A DNA stretch of 49,042 nucleotides, from contig CANQUJ010000013.1 of the NCBI GenBank assembly GCA_947627005.1, positions 1 through 49,042 of the forward strand, given 5' to 3'. The notes below the pieces were generated by a model. The model was given only the letters and a program-made list of their open reading frames with translations, was not told the DNA's origin and made no database searches. Below, one piece after another: positions 25,071 to 33,701 of the stretch (the stretch's first letter is position 1; each line of letters starts with the position of its first letter). The translations under genes were made by a program, and so were the position numbers. This stretch comes from an uncultured Clostridia bacterium. GTDB taxonomy: Bacteria; Bacillota; Clostridia; Oscillospirales; Ruminococcaceae.

Positions 25071-25952
25071 ATGAGAAATCTTTTATCGGCCGATTTCAGC
25101 CGCCTGTTTAAAAAGAAGCTTTTTTGGGTGATGACTCTCGCCCTGCTCGCCTACTCGGTTATTTCGACCTGCGACAACGCCTTGCAAACCGTCGCCGAGC
25201 CGGAGCATTATTCAAATCGGTCTCCCGAATCAATTTGTTTCGACGAGGGCCCTGTCGTTCTGATGATGATACCCGTCTTCGCCTCGCTGTTTATCGGGAC
25301 GGAGTTTTCGGACGGAACGATGAGGAACAAAATCGTCGTCGGCAGCAAGCGCGAACAGATCTACCTCGCGAATTTCATAACCGTCGCCGCGGCGTCGCTC
25401 GTCTTCTGCGCGGCTTGGCATATCGGGGCGCTCACCGTGCTGCCGATTCTCGGACTCTGGAGAGTCGGCGTTTTGGGCTGGCTGCTGTTGGTAATTAAAA
25501 GCGCGCTGTTCTGCGTTGCGTTTTCGGCGATGATCTGCCTTATAAGTCATATAATCACCAACAAGGCCGCAGTCGCGGTGTTCGAGATAGTCTTCGCGCT
25601 CGCGGTGCTTATGTGCGGGAGCGTTTTATACAACAGCCTTTTAGAGCCCGAGACGGTATCGAGCGGCGTGACCATCACAAGCGACGAAAACGGCAACATG
25701 GTAATGGATCCTATCGAACCTTACCCGAACCCCGAGTATATCCCCGAACCGCAGAGAACGGCGTATAAAAACGTTCTGAATGTGCTGCCGAGCGGGCAGG
25801 CGATACTTTTGGCGAACGTCTCGGACGCGGAGAAAGAGAATCTCGACCTCGACCTTGAAACGCCGTATTATTCATACTGCGCCTCTGCGGGGATAACCGT
25901 TGTTTTTACGGCGCTCGGGGCGGCGATCTTCAGGAAAAAAGACCTTAAATAG
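25071..25952 (+). CDS. ABC-2 type permease 1
   Basis: About 293 residues with six hydrophobic segments. The permease-family motif FSDGTMRNKIVVGSKREQIYLAN is present near residue 80. The first 20 residues (NLLSADFSRLFKKKLFWV) are cytosolic and basic. The ATG at 25071 has GAGG 6 bases upstream; a GTG at 25059 overlapping the ATPase stop is less likely. Paralogue of the next two genes, forming the exporter channel with them. Confidence 0.88.
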   Translation: MRNLLSADFSRLFKKKLFWVMTLALLAYSVISTCDNALQTVAEPEHYSNRSPESICFDEGPVVLMMIPVFASLFIGTEFSDGTMRNKIVVGSKREQIYLANFITVAAASLVFCAAWHIGALTVLPILGLWRVGVLGWLLLVIKSALFCVAFSAMICLISHIITNKAAVAVFEIVFALAVLMCGSVLYNSLLEPETVSSGVTITSDENGNMVMDPIEPYPNPEYIPEPQRTAYKNVLNVLPSGQAILLANVSDAEKENLDLDLETPYYSYCASAGITVVFTALGAAIFRKKDLK

Positions 25953-25963
25953 GCGGTGGAGCT

Positions 25964-26830
25964 ATGCGGAATCTTGTTTTTGCGTGTTTTAAAAAATATC
26001 TCGCATCGGCGGAGCTTAAAATCGGCTCGGCGATTTCGCTCGCGGCGGGGATAATCTGCGGGCTTATTTTCAAAAATAGCGCTTCGTCGGCGGCTCTCGC
26101 GGCGGTCGCGCCGGCGGCCGCAAGCGTTGCGGCGGCGGTTATGAACATCGCAAAAGAGTGGGAATTTCGCACCTTTGCGAACAAGCTTATTATCGGCCAC
26201 ACGAAGGTTAAAATTTTCTTCTCGGAGCTTATTGCGGCGCTTTCGGCCGGCGCGGCGATATACGCGCTTTTCGGCGCGGGGTTTGCGGCGGCCTCGCCTA
26301 AAATCATCTTCGGGCCGAATCTTCCGGCAATCCTGCGGATCTCCGCGCTTATGGCCATTGCGGGGCTAAGCCTTTGCGCGATCTCCTCCGCGATAAGCTT
26401 TGTCTGCAAGACGCACAATTCCGCGCTGGTTATAAGCTTCGCCGCGATTTTTATTTTGTTTTTCCTCTCGGAGCCGATAAGCGAGTTCGTCTATTCAAAC
26501 GAAATCCAAAGTCAAATTTATGAAAGCTACTATTCCGGCCTTGCCGCCGACTCCGCTTCCGGCGGATATATCGACCCGGCGACCGGGATAGAGCTCGCGG
26601 CGGCGGATTATGTTCCGACGAGGGTTATAAAGCTTGCGAAGGCGGCCTATGCGATAAACCCGATCGGCGCGCTCGACCTTTACGCCAACGAGCTTTTGCC
26701 CTATTTAGAGGGCGGCCTCCCCGACCCATGGAGCCGCTATCCGAGGGCGCTGCCGCTATGCTCTTTCGGGCTGATCTCTGCGGCTGCGGGCTTTGGCGCG
26801 GCGGTCTTTCACAAAAAAGACGTAAAATAG
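25964..26830 (+). CDS. ABC-2 type permease 2
   Basis: 288 residues, six predicted membrane spans. The family motif is degenerate here: EWEFRTFANKLIIGHTKVKIFFSE replaces SDGTxRNK. It is Ala-rich and the most divergent of the three paralogues. It ends with VFHKKDVK, matching the tails of its neighbours (FRKKDLK, FRRKNVD), which supports descent by duplication. GGTGGAG precedes the ATG. Confidence 0.87.
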   Translation: MRNLVFACFKKYLASAELKIGSAISLAAGIICGLIFKNSASSAALAAVAPAAASVAAAVMNIAKEWEFRTFANKLIIGHTKVKIFFSELIAALSAGAAIYALFGAGFAAASPKIIFGPNLPAILRISALMAIAGLSLCAISSAISFVCKTHNSALVISFAAIFILFFLSEPISEFVYSNEIQSQIYESYYSGLAADSASGGYIDPATGIELAAADYVPTRVIKLAKAAYAINPIGALDLYANELLPYLEGGLPDPWSRYPRALPLCSFGLISAAAGFGAAVFHKKDVK

Positions 26831-26841
26831 GGGGAAATTTT

Positions 26842-27624
26842 ATGGCTAATCTTCTTTCGGCGGGGTTCGCAAGGCTTAAAAAAAGCCGGCTGTTTTGGCT
26901 TTTCATCGCGGCCGAGACGGCCTGGGGCGCGCTTTTGGCGTGGATATTATATTACTTCGGAAACATTAGGGAGAACCTCTCTCTTTCTGTTTTTATGCCG
27001 ATGTTTTATCTCTGCGTCGCCGAGGCGGTTTTCTGCGGGTTTTTCATCGGGGTGGACTATTCCGACGGCACGATTCGCAATAAAATCGCGGTCGGACATT
27101 CGCGGGAAAAAATATATCTCTCGAACCTGATAATATGCGCCTCGGCCGGGTCGGCGGTTATGTTCGCGCATATGGCGGCTTTCTTTGTCGCGGGGTTTTT
27201 GCTTATAGGCCCGGCGGTCTTTCCGACCGTCGCCGCGACGGTCTATTTATGCGCGTTTTTAAACGTCGTCGCCTACGCCTCGCTTTTTACGATGATATCC
27301 ACGCTCTGCAAAAAGACCGCCTCTGCGACGGTCGCGAACATTTTTCTCTCGCTCGGGCTGATAGTCTCGGGGATTTACGCCTATGCCTTTTACCATCAGC
27401 CCGAATTTTTCGCCGACGGCAGCGCCAACCGCAGATACGTCGGCGGGGCGGCGAGGGCGCTTTTGGGCTTTTTTGACGCAATTCTCCCCTCTTCCTCGGC
27501 GCTCGACGTTATGTCGCGCGGCTCGCTTTTCGTCTGCCTAAGGATTATCCTCTGCTCGCTCGCCGAGGCGGCGATCTTCGCCCTTATCGGCATTTGGGCG
27601 TTTAGAAGGAAAAACGTCGACTGA
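26842..27624 (+). CDS. ABC-2 type permease 3
   Basis: 260 residues, six predicted spans. It starts NLLSAGFARLKKSRLFWLF, close to permease 1, and holds the motif YSDGTIRNKIAVGHSREKIYLSN. The ATG at 26842 follows a GGGGGAAA site. Last gene of the operon; downstream come purine-rich repeats and a terminator. Three permeases with a single ATPase suggest alternative or heteromeric channels. Confidence 0.88.
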   Translation: MANLLSAGFARLKKSRLFWLFIAAETAWGALLAWILYYFGNIRENLSLSVFMPMFYLCVAEAVFCGFFIGVDYSDGTIRNKIAVGHSREKIYLSNLIICASAGSAVMFAHMAAFFVAGFLLIGPAVFPTVAATVYLCAFLNVVAYASLFTMISTLCKKTASATVANIFLSLGLIVSGIYAYAFYHQPEFFADGSANRRYVGGAARALLGFFDAILPSSSALDVMSRGSLFVCLRIILCSLAEAAIFALIGIWAFRRKNVD

Positions 27625-27626
27625 AG

Positions 27627-27722
27627 CAGAAGACAGAAATCAGAGGTCAGAAGTTAGAAGGATAGAAAGTCCGAAACCGAACAAAGCCGCAAAAACTACT
27701 TCTGTTCTCTGACCTCTGATCT
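27627..27722. repeat. Purine-rich 7-8-mer repeat, inverted halves
   Basis: AGAAGACAGA, ATCAGAGGTCAGAAG and TTAGAAGGATAGAAAG on the left face CTTCTGTTCTCTGACCTCTGATC on the right, so the segment can fold on itself. Same family as at 3418-3527 and 15083-15130. Confidence 0.55.
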
Positions 27723-27737
27723 CCGATATCTAAAAAA

Positions 27738-27760
27738 GCAGACCTAAAGGTCTGCTTTTT
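27738..27760. terminator. Bidirectional terminator
   Basis: GCAGACC-TAAA-GGTCTGC followed by TTTTT and preceded by AAAAAA, between the ABC operon and the convergent GNAT gene. Confidence 0.9.
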
Positions 27761-28176
27761 CAGATTTTCTTAACCATACTTACATGGGGGTAGTCCTGCT
27801 CGAAGTAGCGCTCGCCGGTCGGCTTAAAGCCGCAGCGGGAATAGAACCCCGCCTTGTCCTCCTGCGCGCCGACAGTCATCTGCTTTCCGCCGAGCTTTAT
27901 AACCTCTTCGACCGCGCCGTCCATAAGAAGCCTTCCGAGGCCCTCGCCCCGCCGCTCTTTTTTAACGGCCACCCTGCCGACGTGGTAGGACCCGCCGCCC
28001 TCGTCGTAAAACCGCAGCGTTGCTATCGGCTCGCCGCCGTCGAACATAACGAGGTGGATTGATTTTTCGTCGAACTCGTCGAATTCGTCGGTAAATCCCT
28101 GTTCATATACGAAAACGCTCTGCCTAAGCTCGGCCGCCTCTTTCGGGACCGAGTTTTTATAAACCTCTATCCTCAT
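27760..28176 (-). CDS. GNAT family acetyltransferase (ElaA-like)
   Basis: 138 residues. The acetyl-CoA pyrophosphate loop lies in GRVAVKKERRGEGLGRLLM. ELRQSVFVYEQGF near the start and DKAGFYSRCGFKPTG near the end are typical of the ElaA/YjcF group. The substrate is unknown. The start overlaps the stop of the membrane-protein gene upstream by 4 bases, so the two are co-translated. Confidence 0.92.
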   Translation of the reverse strand: MRIEVYKNSVPKEAAELRQSVFVYEQGFTDEFDEFDEKSIHLVMFDGGEPIATLRFYDEGGGSYHVGRVAVKKERRGEGLGRLLMDGAVEEVIKLGGKQMTVGAQEDKAGFYSRCGFKPTGERYFEQDYPHVSMVKKI

Positions 28177-28910
28177 TTCTTTTTCCTTTTCTGATAATAG
28201 GGGTAGGGGCTTTCGTTCGCCTTGGCGCGCTTGTCTTCAAGTCTTAGGCCGTAGATGAACAGCGCGAACGAAACTATCATCGCCGCGCCGAACGGCACCG
28301 CGATAAACCAGTATCCCACAGTGTCAGACCCTTTGGGGAGCTGACCTATCTTAAGGGTATAGCTAAGGGTCTTCTCTTGGTGAAGGCCGAGCTTTGATAT
28401 CCCAGAAGACATTATCGACTCTTCCTGCGAGGTCATATTTTTGAATCTTCCCGATATCTCTTCAAAGGCGCTGCCGTTATAGCCGCCGTCCGGGTCTTGG
28501 GCGTATGAGAGGAAAGAGTCTATGACCGACTCGATGTTCTCGTCCATCTCTTTCGGGGCCTCTACAAGGGTAAGATATTGCTCGCCGTCGGCGGCGTCGG
28601 TATACATAAAGTAATAGAAATGAGTGGCGGCCTTTTCGCTTTCGGCGATATAGCCGAGCTTCGCCAAAAATTTATAGGCGCTGCCCTGAACGTATTGGCC
28701 GTTAAGGTCGCCGCTGACGTCGAGACCGGTAAGGTTTTTAAGGTTTTTGGCCTCGCTTATATTTGAATATATGCTGACTATCCCCGCCATGGTAAGGATA
28801 AATACCAAAGCGGTTATAACCGCGACCGCGAGCTGTGAATATACCCTGCCGCCGGTCAGAAATTTTTTAAGCTTTGTGTCTTCGGTCTCGGAAAAAATGT
28901 CGTTGTTCAT
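28173..28910 (-). CDS. Two-span membrane protein of unknown function
   Basis: 245 residues, not recognised. One membrane helix at residues 26-48, an extracytoplasmic domain of about 145 residues, a second helix near 203-223 and a basic cytoplasmic tail ending in KRKKK. The outside domain has regular acidic helices and an FYYFMYTDAADGEQYLTLVEAP stretch with no clear catalytic motif. First gene of a two-gene operon with the acetyltransferase. Ribosome site AAAGGAG is strong. Confidence 0.75.
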   Translation of the reverse strand: MNNDIFSETEDTKLKKFLTGGRVYSQLAVAVITALVFILTMAGIVSIYSNISEAKNLKNLTGLDVSGDLNGQYVQGSAYKFLAKLGYIAESEKAATHFYYFMYTDAADGEQYLTLVEAPKEMDENIESVIDSFLSYAQDPDGGYNGSAFEEISGRFKNMTSQEESIMSSGISKLGLHQEKTLSYTLKIGQLPKGSDTVGYWFIAVPFGAAMIVSFALFIYGLRLEDKRAKANESPYPYYQKRKKK

Positions 28911-28963
28911 CTTTTATGCTCCTTTAAAATGCGGGAAATACAAATTAGAAACGTCGTTTTGTT

Positions 28964-28992
28964 ATTATAGCACACTTTAAAGGGCAAGTCAA
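28964..28992 (-). promoter_or_regulatory. Promoter of the membrane protein-GNAT operon
   Basis: TTGACT, 17 bases, TATAAT on the minus strand. Confidence 0.8.
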
Positions 28993-29059
28993 TCTTTGCG
29001 CAATATTTTGACGCTGACGCGTCAAGATAGAAGATAGCGCGGGCGCTCGCGGAATAGTT

Positions 29060-29758
29060 TTAAGAGACCCGAAAATGCCCGACTATATCGTCGCGAAGCT
29101 CCAAGATATCCTGCTCGTAGTCGTCGGGGTAATCTATCTGGCTTTCGCTGCCGTGGTGGATAACGAGCGGGGTTCCGTTTACGTTCCGCCTGTCAGAAAC
29201 TATCCCGATATGCCCCTCGAACACGACTATATCCCCGCCCTGCCATTCCGAGATCTCTTTTATGTCTGTGGTGAGCTCTTTTGCGGTGTGGCGAAAATAC
29301 ACCAAAAGATTTCTCACCCGCCGAAAGTCGATGTTTTTATCGCCGACGTCGGGGTCGTAGTCGGCCGAGTTTTTTGCGATATCCTCGGCTACAAGCTCCA
29401 TAAGATCGTAGCCCGCAGACTTAAGCGCTTGTGCGACCACATCGGTGCAAACGCCGTATTCGTCGTCGGGGTAGCCGCCGTCGTAGTATTTGCTCAAATA
29501 TTTCGGCTTTTTCTTGACGTATTCCCTTGCGCCGGAAAGGATATCGCTTTGGTCGTTAAGGCCGTCTCCGTCGCGGTCGACGGGGCTTATATAGTCGGCT
29601 ATGCCGAAATCGGCGTTAGAATAGGTCTTTCCGCCGAAATAATACCGCCAAAGCGCGCCGATCGGAAAAACCTTAAACAAAACGGTTATGATTATCGCCG
29701 CCGCGAAAAGAGCTATAATTATCTTCGCGGGGGGCTTTAAATAATATCTCTTTTTCAT
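29060..29758 (-). CDS. DUF1287 domain protein, membrane anchored
   Basis: 232 residues. One N-terminal membrane anchor (residues 12-32), then a DUF1287 domain: YGVCTDVVAQAL with a conserved Cys, DKNIDFRRVRNLLVYF, and GGDIVVFEGHIGIVSDRR followed by a late His in VIHHG. The Cys/His arrangement resembles NlpC/P60-like hydrolases, so a cell-wall role is possible. Single gene with its own promoter. Confidence 0.87.
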   Translation of the reverse strand: MKKRYYLKPPAKIIIALFAAAIIITVLFKVFPIGALWRYYFGGKTYSNADFGIADYISPVDRDGDGLNDQSDILSGAREYVKKKPKYLSKYYDGGYPDDEYGVCTDVVAQALKSAGYDLMELVAEDIAKNSADYDPDVGDKNIDFRRVRNLLVYFRHTAKELTTDIKEISEWQGGDIVVFEGHIGIVSDRRNVNGTPLVIHHGSESQIDYPDDYEQDILELRDDIVGHFRVS

Positions 29759-29790
29759 CTTTCGCGCCCCTTTTAAGCTTTGTTGATTCG

Positions 29791-29819
29791 AGGATAAACC
29801 GCTGTCGGCGCAAAGTCAA
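29791..29819 (-). promoter_or_regulatory. DUF1287 gene promoter
   Basis: TTGACT, 17 bases, TATCCT on the minus strand. Confidence 0.55.
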
Positions 29820-29868
29820 TCGAATTAAGAAAATCTTAATAAAAGATTAAGCTTCTTAATGTAGGCGC

Positions 29869-29900
29869 AAAAAGCCCCCGAGGCGCAGGGCGACGGGGGC
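29869..29900 (-). terminator. Terminator of the GH43 gene
   Basis: GCCCCCG and CGGGGGC arms with a T-run on the minus strand, 15 bases after the stop. Confidence 0.85.
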
Positions 29901-29914
29901 GGGGTTGTTTTATA

Positions 29915-31492
29915 TCACGACTCGGAATCGAGATAGGCGAACTGCCATTTGTCGAAGACGAAGCTTCCGCCGAAGACGAAGTATAGGTCGTGGGTACCGG
30001 AGACGGTCTTTTTAAGGGCGGCGGAGATATTTACGAACTCGGTGCCGGTCTCGAACTGGATCGAGGCGACAGGGTCGGAATCGGCTTTGTCGAGCCGGAC
30101 TTCTATAACCCCCTTGCCGTGAACCCTTACGACGACGGAATTTGCGCCGCCGCCGAACGAAACGTCGGTAAGGCCGACCCAGTCGCCGTCCGAAATGTCG
30201 GTGACGTAGTAGCTTTCTTCGTCGTCGGCGCGGTAGTATTTTACCCCGGCGGCGGTGTGAACGGTCTCTGCCTCGTTGACGGAGAAGGCGTCTAAGTCTT
30301 TGAGCTGTTCGACCCCTTCGTCGCTCATCGAAGCGACCGAGATAGCGGCGGTTTCTTCGTCGACTTCGCAGAGGTCGATCCCTATGCTTCTGAAGCCGTC
30401 GGCGCGTTCGAGCTTGTTCATATTTTCAAGCAGCGAGACGTTTTGGTAGAGGAGGTAGTAATTATCCCCGAATTTTTGAAGGTGTGAGTGGTTGTTCGAG
30501 AACGGATAGCCGTGGGTGTTCGGGTTAGTAAGATATTCCCCTCCCCACTCCCAGCTGTTAGGGTCGAGCGGGTCGGAAGAAGTCATATAGCACATCGAGC
30601 AGGTGTGCGGCGCGGCGCCGAGGTCTATCGGGAACATATCCCTTGAGGCGTAGTTAGAGCAATAGGTCAGAACGTATTTCCCGCCGATGTAGTTGAGCTC
30701 GTTGGCCTCGAAGTGGAAATAGGTCGGAACCTTGACGATGTCGCCGTCCACCGAGGTGAGGTCTTTCCCTAACTTGGCTATGCGGCAGTTTCCGGTTCGC
30801 ATCTCGGTTTCGTCAGAATGTTTGGGGCTTCCGCCGCCGAAAGCTATCCAGCCGACTCCGTCGTCGTCGATAACTACCCCCGGGTCGAAGCACCAGTCCA
30901 CCGGGTCGTCTTTAAGGCCCTTCATTTCGTTGTAGATAAGAGGGCCGCCCACCGGGTCTTTCCATGGGCCGGTCGGCGAGGTAGAGGTCAATACCCCGAT
31001 ATTTGCGCCGGAATTTGCGAAATAAAGATAGAAATGGGTCTTTCCGTCGGATTCTTCGCGAGAGACAATCGAGGGCGCCCAAGAGCAGCCCGCCCAAGTC
31101 GCTATCTCGCAGACGGGGACGGTCCCCTCGTATCTGAAGTTTGACATATCGTCAGTAGAGTAGCAGACGAGGGAGTTAATCGAGCCGTAGTCGTTAGAGC
31201 CGAAGCCGTCTTTTGACTCAAACTCCTGCGAGTCGTTGGTACCGTAGATATAAAGCCTGCCGTCGTATTCGACGGAGGTAGGGTCGGCAAAGAAGATGTC
31301 GGAAGAGACGGGGTTGTTTTCGTCCATGCCTTTAAATGCGGTTGAAAGCGAGCTTTTAACGGTATATCCGAGGTCTTTCGATTCTGCGACGTTTTCAAAC
31401 GAAAAGTCGCTCGCCTCGGCCCCGCAGCCGCAAAGCGATGAAAAAACAGCGAGTGAAGCAGTCATTGCGATTATCCTTTTCTTAAGAGTCAT
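29915..31492 (-). CDS. Glycoside hydrolase family 43 lipoprotein
   Basis: 525 residues. A lipoprotein signal ends around LCGC (Cys23). The five-bladed propeller motifs of GH43 are seen: FADPTSVEYDGRLYIYGTND with the catalytic base Asp, SWAPSIV, DWCFDPGVVIDDDGVGWIAF with the pKa-setting Asp, and HFEANELNYIGGKYVLTYC with the likely acid Glu. Residues beyond about 390 form a carbohydrate-binding-type beta domain (VVRVHGKGVIEVRLD). Expected to release arabinose or xylose from plant polymers at the cell surface. The ATG at 31492 follows AAGGAG; the upstream TTG is too close to it. Confidence 0.9.
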   Translation of the reverse strand: MTLKKRIIAMTASLAVFSSLCGCGAEASDFSFENVAESKDLGYTVKSSLSTAFKGMDENNPVSSDIFFADPTSVEYDGRLYIYGTNDSQEFESKDGFGSNDYGSINSLVCYSTDDMSNFRYEGTVPVCEIATWAGCSWAPSIVSREESDGKTHFYLYFANSGANIGVLTSTSPTGPWKDPVGGPLIYNEMKGLKDDPVDWCFDPGVVIDDDGVGWIAFGGGSPKHSDETEMRTGNCRIAKLGKDLTSVDGDIVKVPTYFHFEANELNYIGGKYVLTYCSNYASRDMFPIDLGAAPHTCSMCYMTSSDPLDPNSWEWGGEYLTNPNTHGYPFSNNHSHLQKFGDNYYLLYQNVSLLENMNKLERADGFRSIGIDLCEVDEETAAISVASMSDEGVEQLKDLDAFSVNEAETVHTAAGVKYYRADDEESYYVTDISDGDWVGLTDVSFGGGANSVVVRVHGKGVIEVRLDKADSDPVASIQFETGTEFVNISAALKKTVSGTHDLYFVFGGSFVFDKWQFAYLDSES

Positions 31493-31533
31493 ACTGATCA
31501 ATCTCCTTAAAAGCGATCGTTTCGGTGATTTGT

Positions 31534-31562
31534 ATTATATCCTTTTTCAAAAAATTTTGCAA
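31534..31562 (-). promoter_or_regulatory. GH43 gene promoter
   Basis: TTGCAA, 17 bases, TATAAT on the minus strand. The rest of 31563-31738 is AT-rich spacer in which I see no gene. Confidence 0.7.
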
Positions 31563-31738
31563 TAGTTATTGATAAAAAATGAGAATATTTCACTTGATTC
31601 GTAAGTATCGGTAAACGTTTTGCGCAAAAGCCCTTCTCGCAAGAGCGGATTTTTTCGCTTTTGCGGCTGAAATATTGACACAATATTTTATAATTGTTCG
31701 GTTAAATTTATGCAAACTGACTTTTTTGCGCGCGGTAC

Positions 31739-31767
31739 TTGAAAACCGCGGCGCATTTTGATATTAT
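31739..31767 (+). promoter_or_regulatory. Promoter of the Na/Pi symporter gene
   Basis: TTGAAA, 17 bases, TATTAT, 83 bases before the start codon. Confidence 0.65.
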
Positions 31768-31849
31768 TTAGATATCGAACGGAAAATATAGAAGTTTCGG
31801 CGCGAAATTGGCGCGCCCGGTTTTAAAGACACGGAAACGGAGAAAGAAA

Positions 31850-33604
31850 ATGAGCATTACCGATATAGTTGCGCTGCTCGGCGGCGTTGCGTTTTTCCTC
31901 TTCGGCATGAACACGATGGGCTCGGGGCTTAAACAGCTTGCCGGGAACAAGATGGAAGCCGTTTTATGGAAGCTTTCGTCGACCCCTCTTAAGGGCTTTT
32001 TGCTCGGAACTCTCGTCGCCGCGGCGATACAATCATCAAGCGCGACCAGCGTTATGGTCATAAGCTTCGTATCCACCGGCATGATGAATTTTTCGCAATC
32101 GGTCGGAATAGTTTTGGGCGCGAACGTCGGAACTACGATGACCGGCTGGATACTTTCAATCTCTAACGCAAACAGCGGTTCATTCACCTCGGTGCTGCTT
32201 TCACTGCTCGCCTTGGTCGGATGTGCGCTGGTTCTTTTTTCTAAAAAGACTTCTTACCGCGCTATCGGAAACGTCGCCCTCGGGCTTGCGACCCTTTTGT
32301 TGGCGATGTCTATCATAAGCGACTCGGTCAGCCCTTTAAAAGAGAGCGCGCAGTTCCAAAGCCTTTTGACTTTATTTAAGAATCCCCTCTTCGGCATAGT
32401 CGCCGGAATACTCATCACGGCGGTGACTCAATCGAGCTCGGCCTCGGTCGGTATTTTGCAGGCCCTTTCGGTCTCCGGTGCGATAAGCTATACCGTCTGC
32501 CTGCCGATAATCCTCGGAATAAACATCGGAGCGGCGACCCCGGTTTTGCTCGCGATGCTCGGCGCGAACCGAAACGGCAAGCGCACCGCGGTATCCTATC
32601 TTATAGTAAACGTAATCGCGCTGTTTGTGACATATATCCTCTATATCCCCGCGAACTTGATATTCGACCTTTCGTTTATGGACGGCGCGGCGAACGTTCT
32701 CGGCATAGCGATCATGAACACCGTTTTAAGGCTTATCGCGGTCGCGTTCGTGCTTCCGGCGCTTAAGCTCGTCGAAAAGCTTTGCTATAAGATCATCAAG
32801 CCCGACCCTTCGGAGAGCGAGGATATGTATGAGATAGACAGCCTTGACGACAGCCTTTTGAACTATGCGCCGACGGCCTTGGAGCTTTCAAAGAACGCGA
32901 CTTTGCGCATGTGCGACATCGCGACGAAAAACGTCTATCGCGCGCTGCGGCTTTTGACCGAATACGACCGAAGCAAATATCAGAAGGTCATAACCAAAGA
33001 GGCGCTTTGCGACAAATATGAGGACAAGCTTGGCAACTATATCGTCAAGATAGGCAAAAACGGCCTCACCGAGAAGCAGCAGGCGATCTCGCGGGAGCTT
33101 CTTTCGGCGGTCGGGGATTTCGAGAGATTGAGCGACCACGCGCAGAACATAGCCGACACCGCGAACGAGATCAACGAGAAAAAGGTCGCGCTTACAGACG
33201 AAGTTCTCTCCGAAATCAAGCTTATGGTTGAGGCGACGAAGGAGATCATCGGCCTTTCGAGAACCGCTTTTATAGAGCGCCGCCGCGACCTTGCCCTTAA
33301 AGTCGAGCCGCTCGAAGAGACTATCGACGAGATGACGAAGCAACTTAGGGCGAACCACATCGAGAGGGTGTCTTCAAACACTTCGACGATTTTGACCGGG
33401 TTTATTTACAGCGACCTGCTTATCAACATCGAGCGCGTCGCAGACCACTGTTCTAACATCGCGTTCAGCGTTGTTCACAGCTACGACATCAACGCCGAGG
33501 AACACAAATACACCGCCCAGGCCGCCGACTCGCAGGACTTCAGAGATGAGCTGGAAAACTATCTCGAAAAATACGTCGCGCCGATCACCCCGAAGCAGGA
33601 TTGA
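31850..33604 (+). CDS. Na/Pi cotransporter family protein with PhoU-like tail
   Basis: 584 residues. Two inverted halves carry the QSSS signatures of the NptA/SLC34-like family: AAIQSSSATS at residues 59-67 and AVTQSSSASVG near 200. About eight membrane spans end near residue 325, followed by a cytoplasmic PhoU-like helical domain (ATLRMCDIATKNVYRAL, FERLSDHAQNIADTANEI, IERVADHCSNIAF). Imports phosphate with sodium; the PhoU-like part probably regulates it. The ATG at 31850 follows GGAGAAAG. Confidence 0.93.
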   Translation: MSITDIVALLGGVAFFLFGMNTMGSGLKQLAGNKMEAVLWKLSSTPLKGFLLGTLVAAAIQSSSATSVMVISFVSTGMMNFSQSVGIVLGANVGTTMTGWILSISNANSGSFTSVLLSLLALVGCALVLFSKKTSYRAIGNVALGLATLLLAMSIISDSVSPLKESAQFQSLLTLFKNPLFGIVAGILITAVTQSSSASVGILQALSVSGAISYTVCLPIILGINIGAATPVLLAMLGANRNGKRTAVSYLIVNVIALFVTYILYIPANLIFDLSFMDGAANVLGIAIMNTVLRLIAVAFVLPALKLVEKLCYKIIKPDPSESEDMYEIDSLDDSLLNYAPTALELSKNATLRMCDIATKNVYRALRLLTEYDRSKYQKVITKEALCDKYEDKLGNYIVKIGKNGLTEKQQAISRELLSAVGDFERLSDHAQNIADTANEINEKKVALTDEVLSEIKLMVEATKEIIGLSRTAFIERRRDLALKVEPLEETIDEMTKQLRANHIERVSSNTSTILTGFIYSDLLINIERVADHCSNIAFSVVHSYDINAEEHKYTAQAADSQDFRDELENYLEKYVAPITPKQD

Positions 33605-33673
33605 AACTAAAGATAATAAATATCCCCCGGCATAACGCGGGACGTCATAAGGAAGTTAAAACTAATTTTCCTG

Positions 33674-33701
33674 AAACGGCATGATTTCGGTCACGCCGTT
33701 T
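33674..33701 (+). terminator. Possible terminator after the symporter gene
   Basis: AAACGGC and GCCGTTT arms followed by a T-rich CTCTTTGTTTTT. It overlaps the last codons of the convergent recombinase. Confidence 0.45.
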
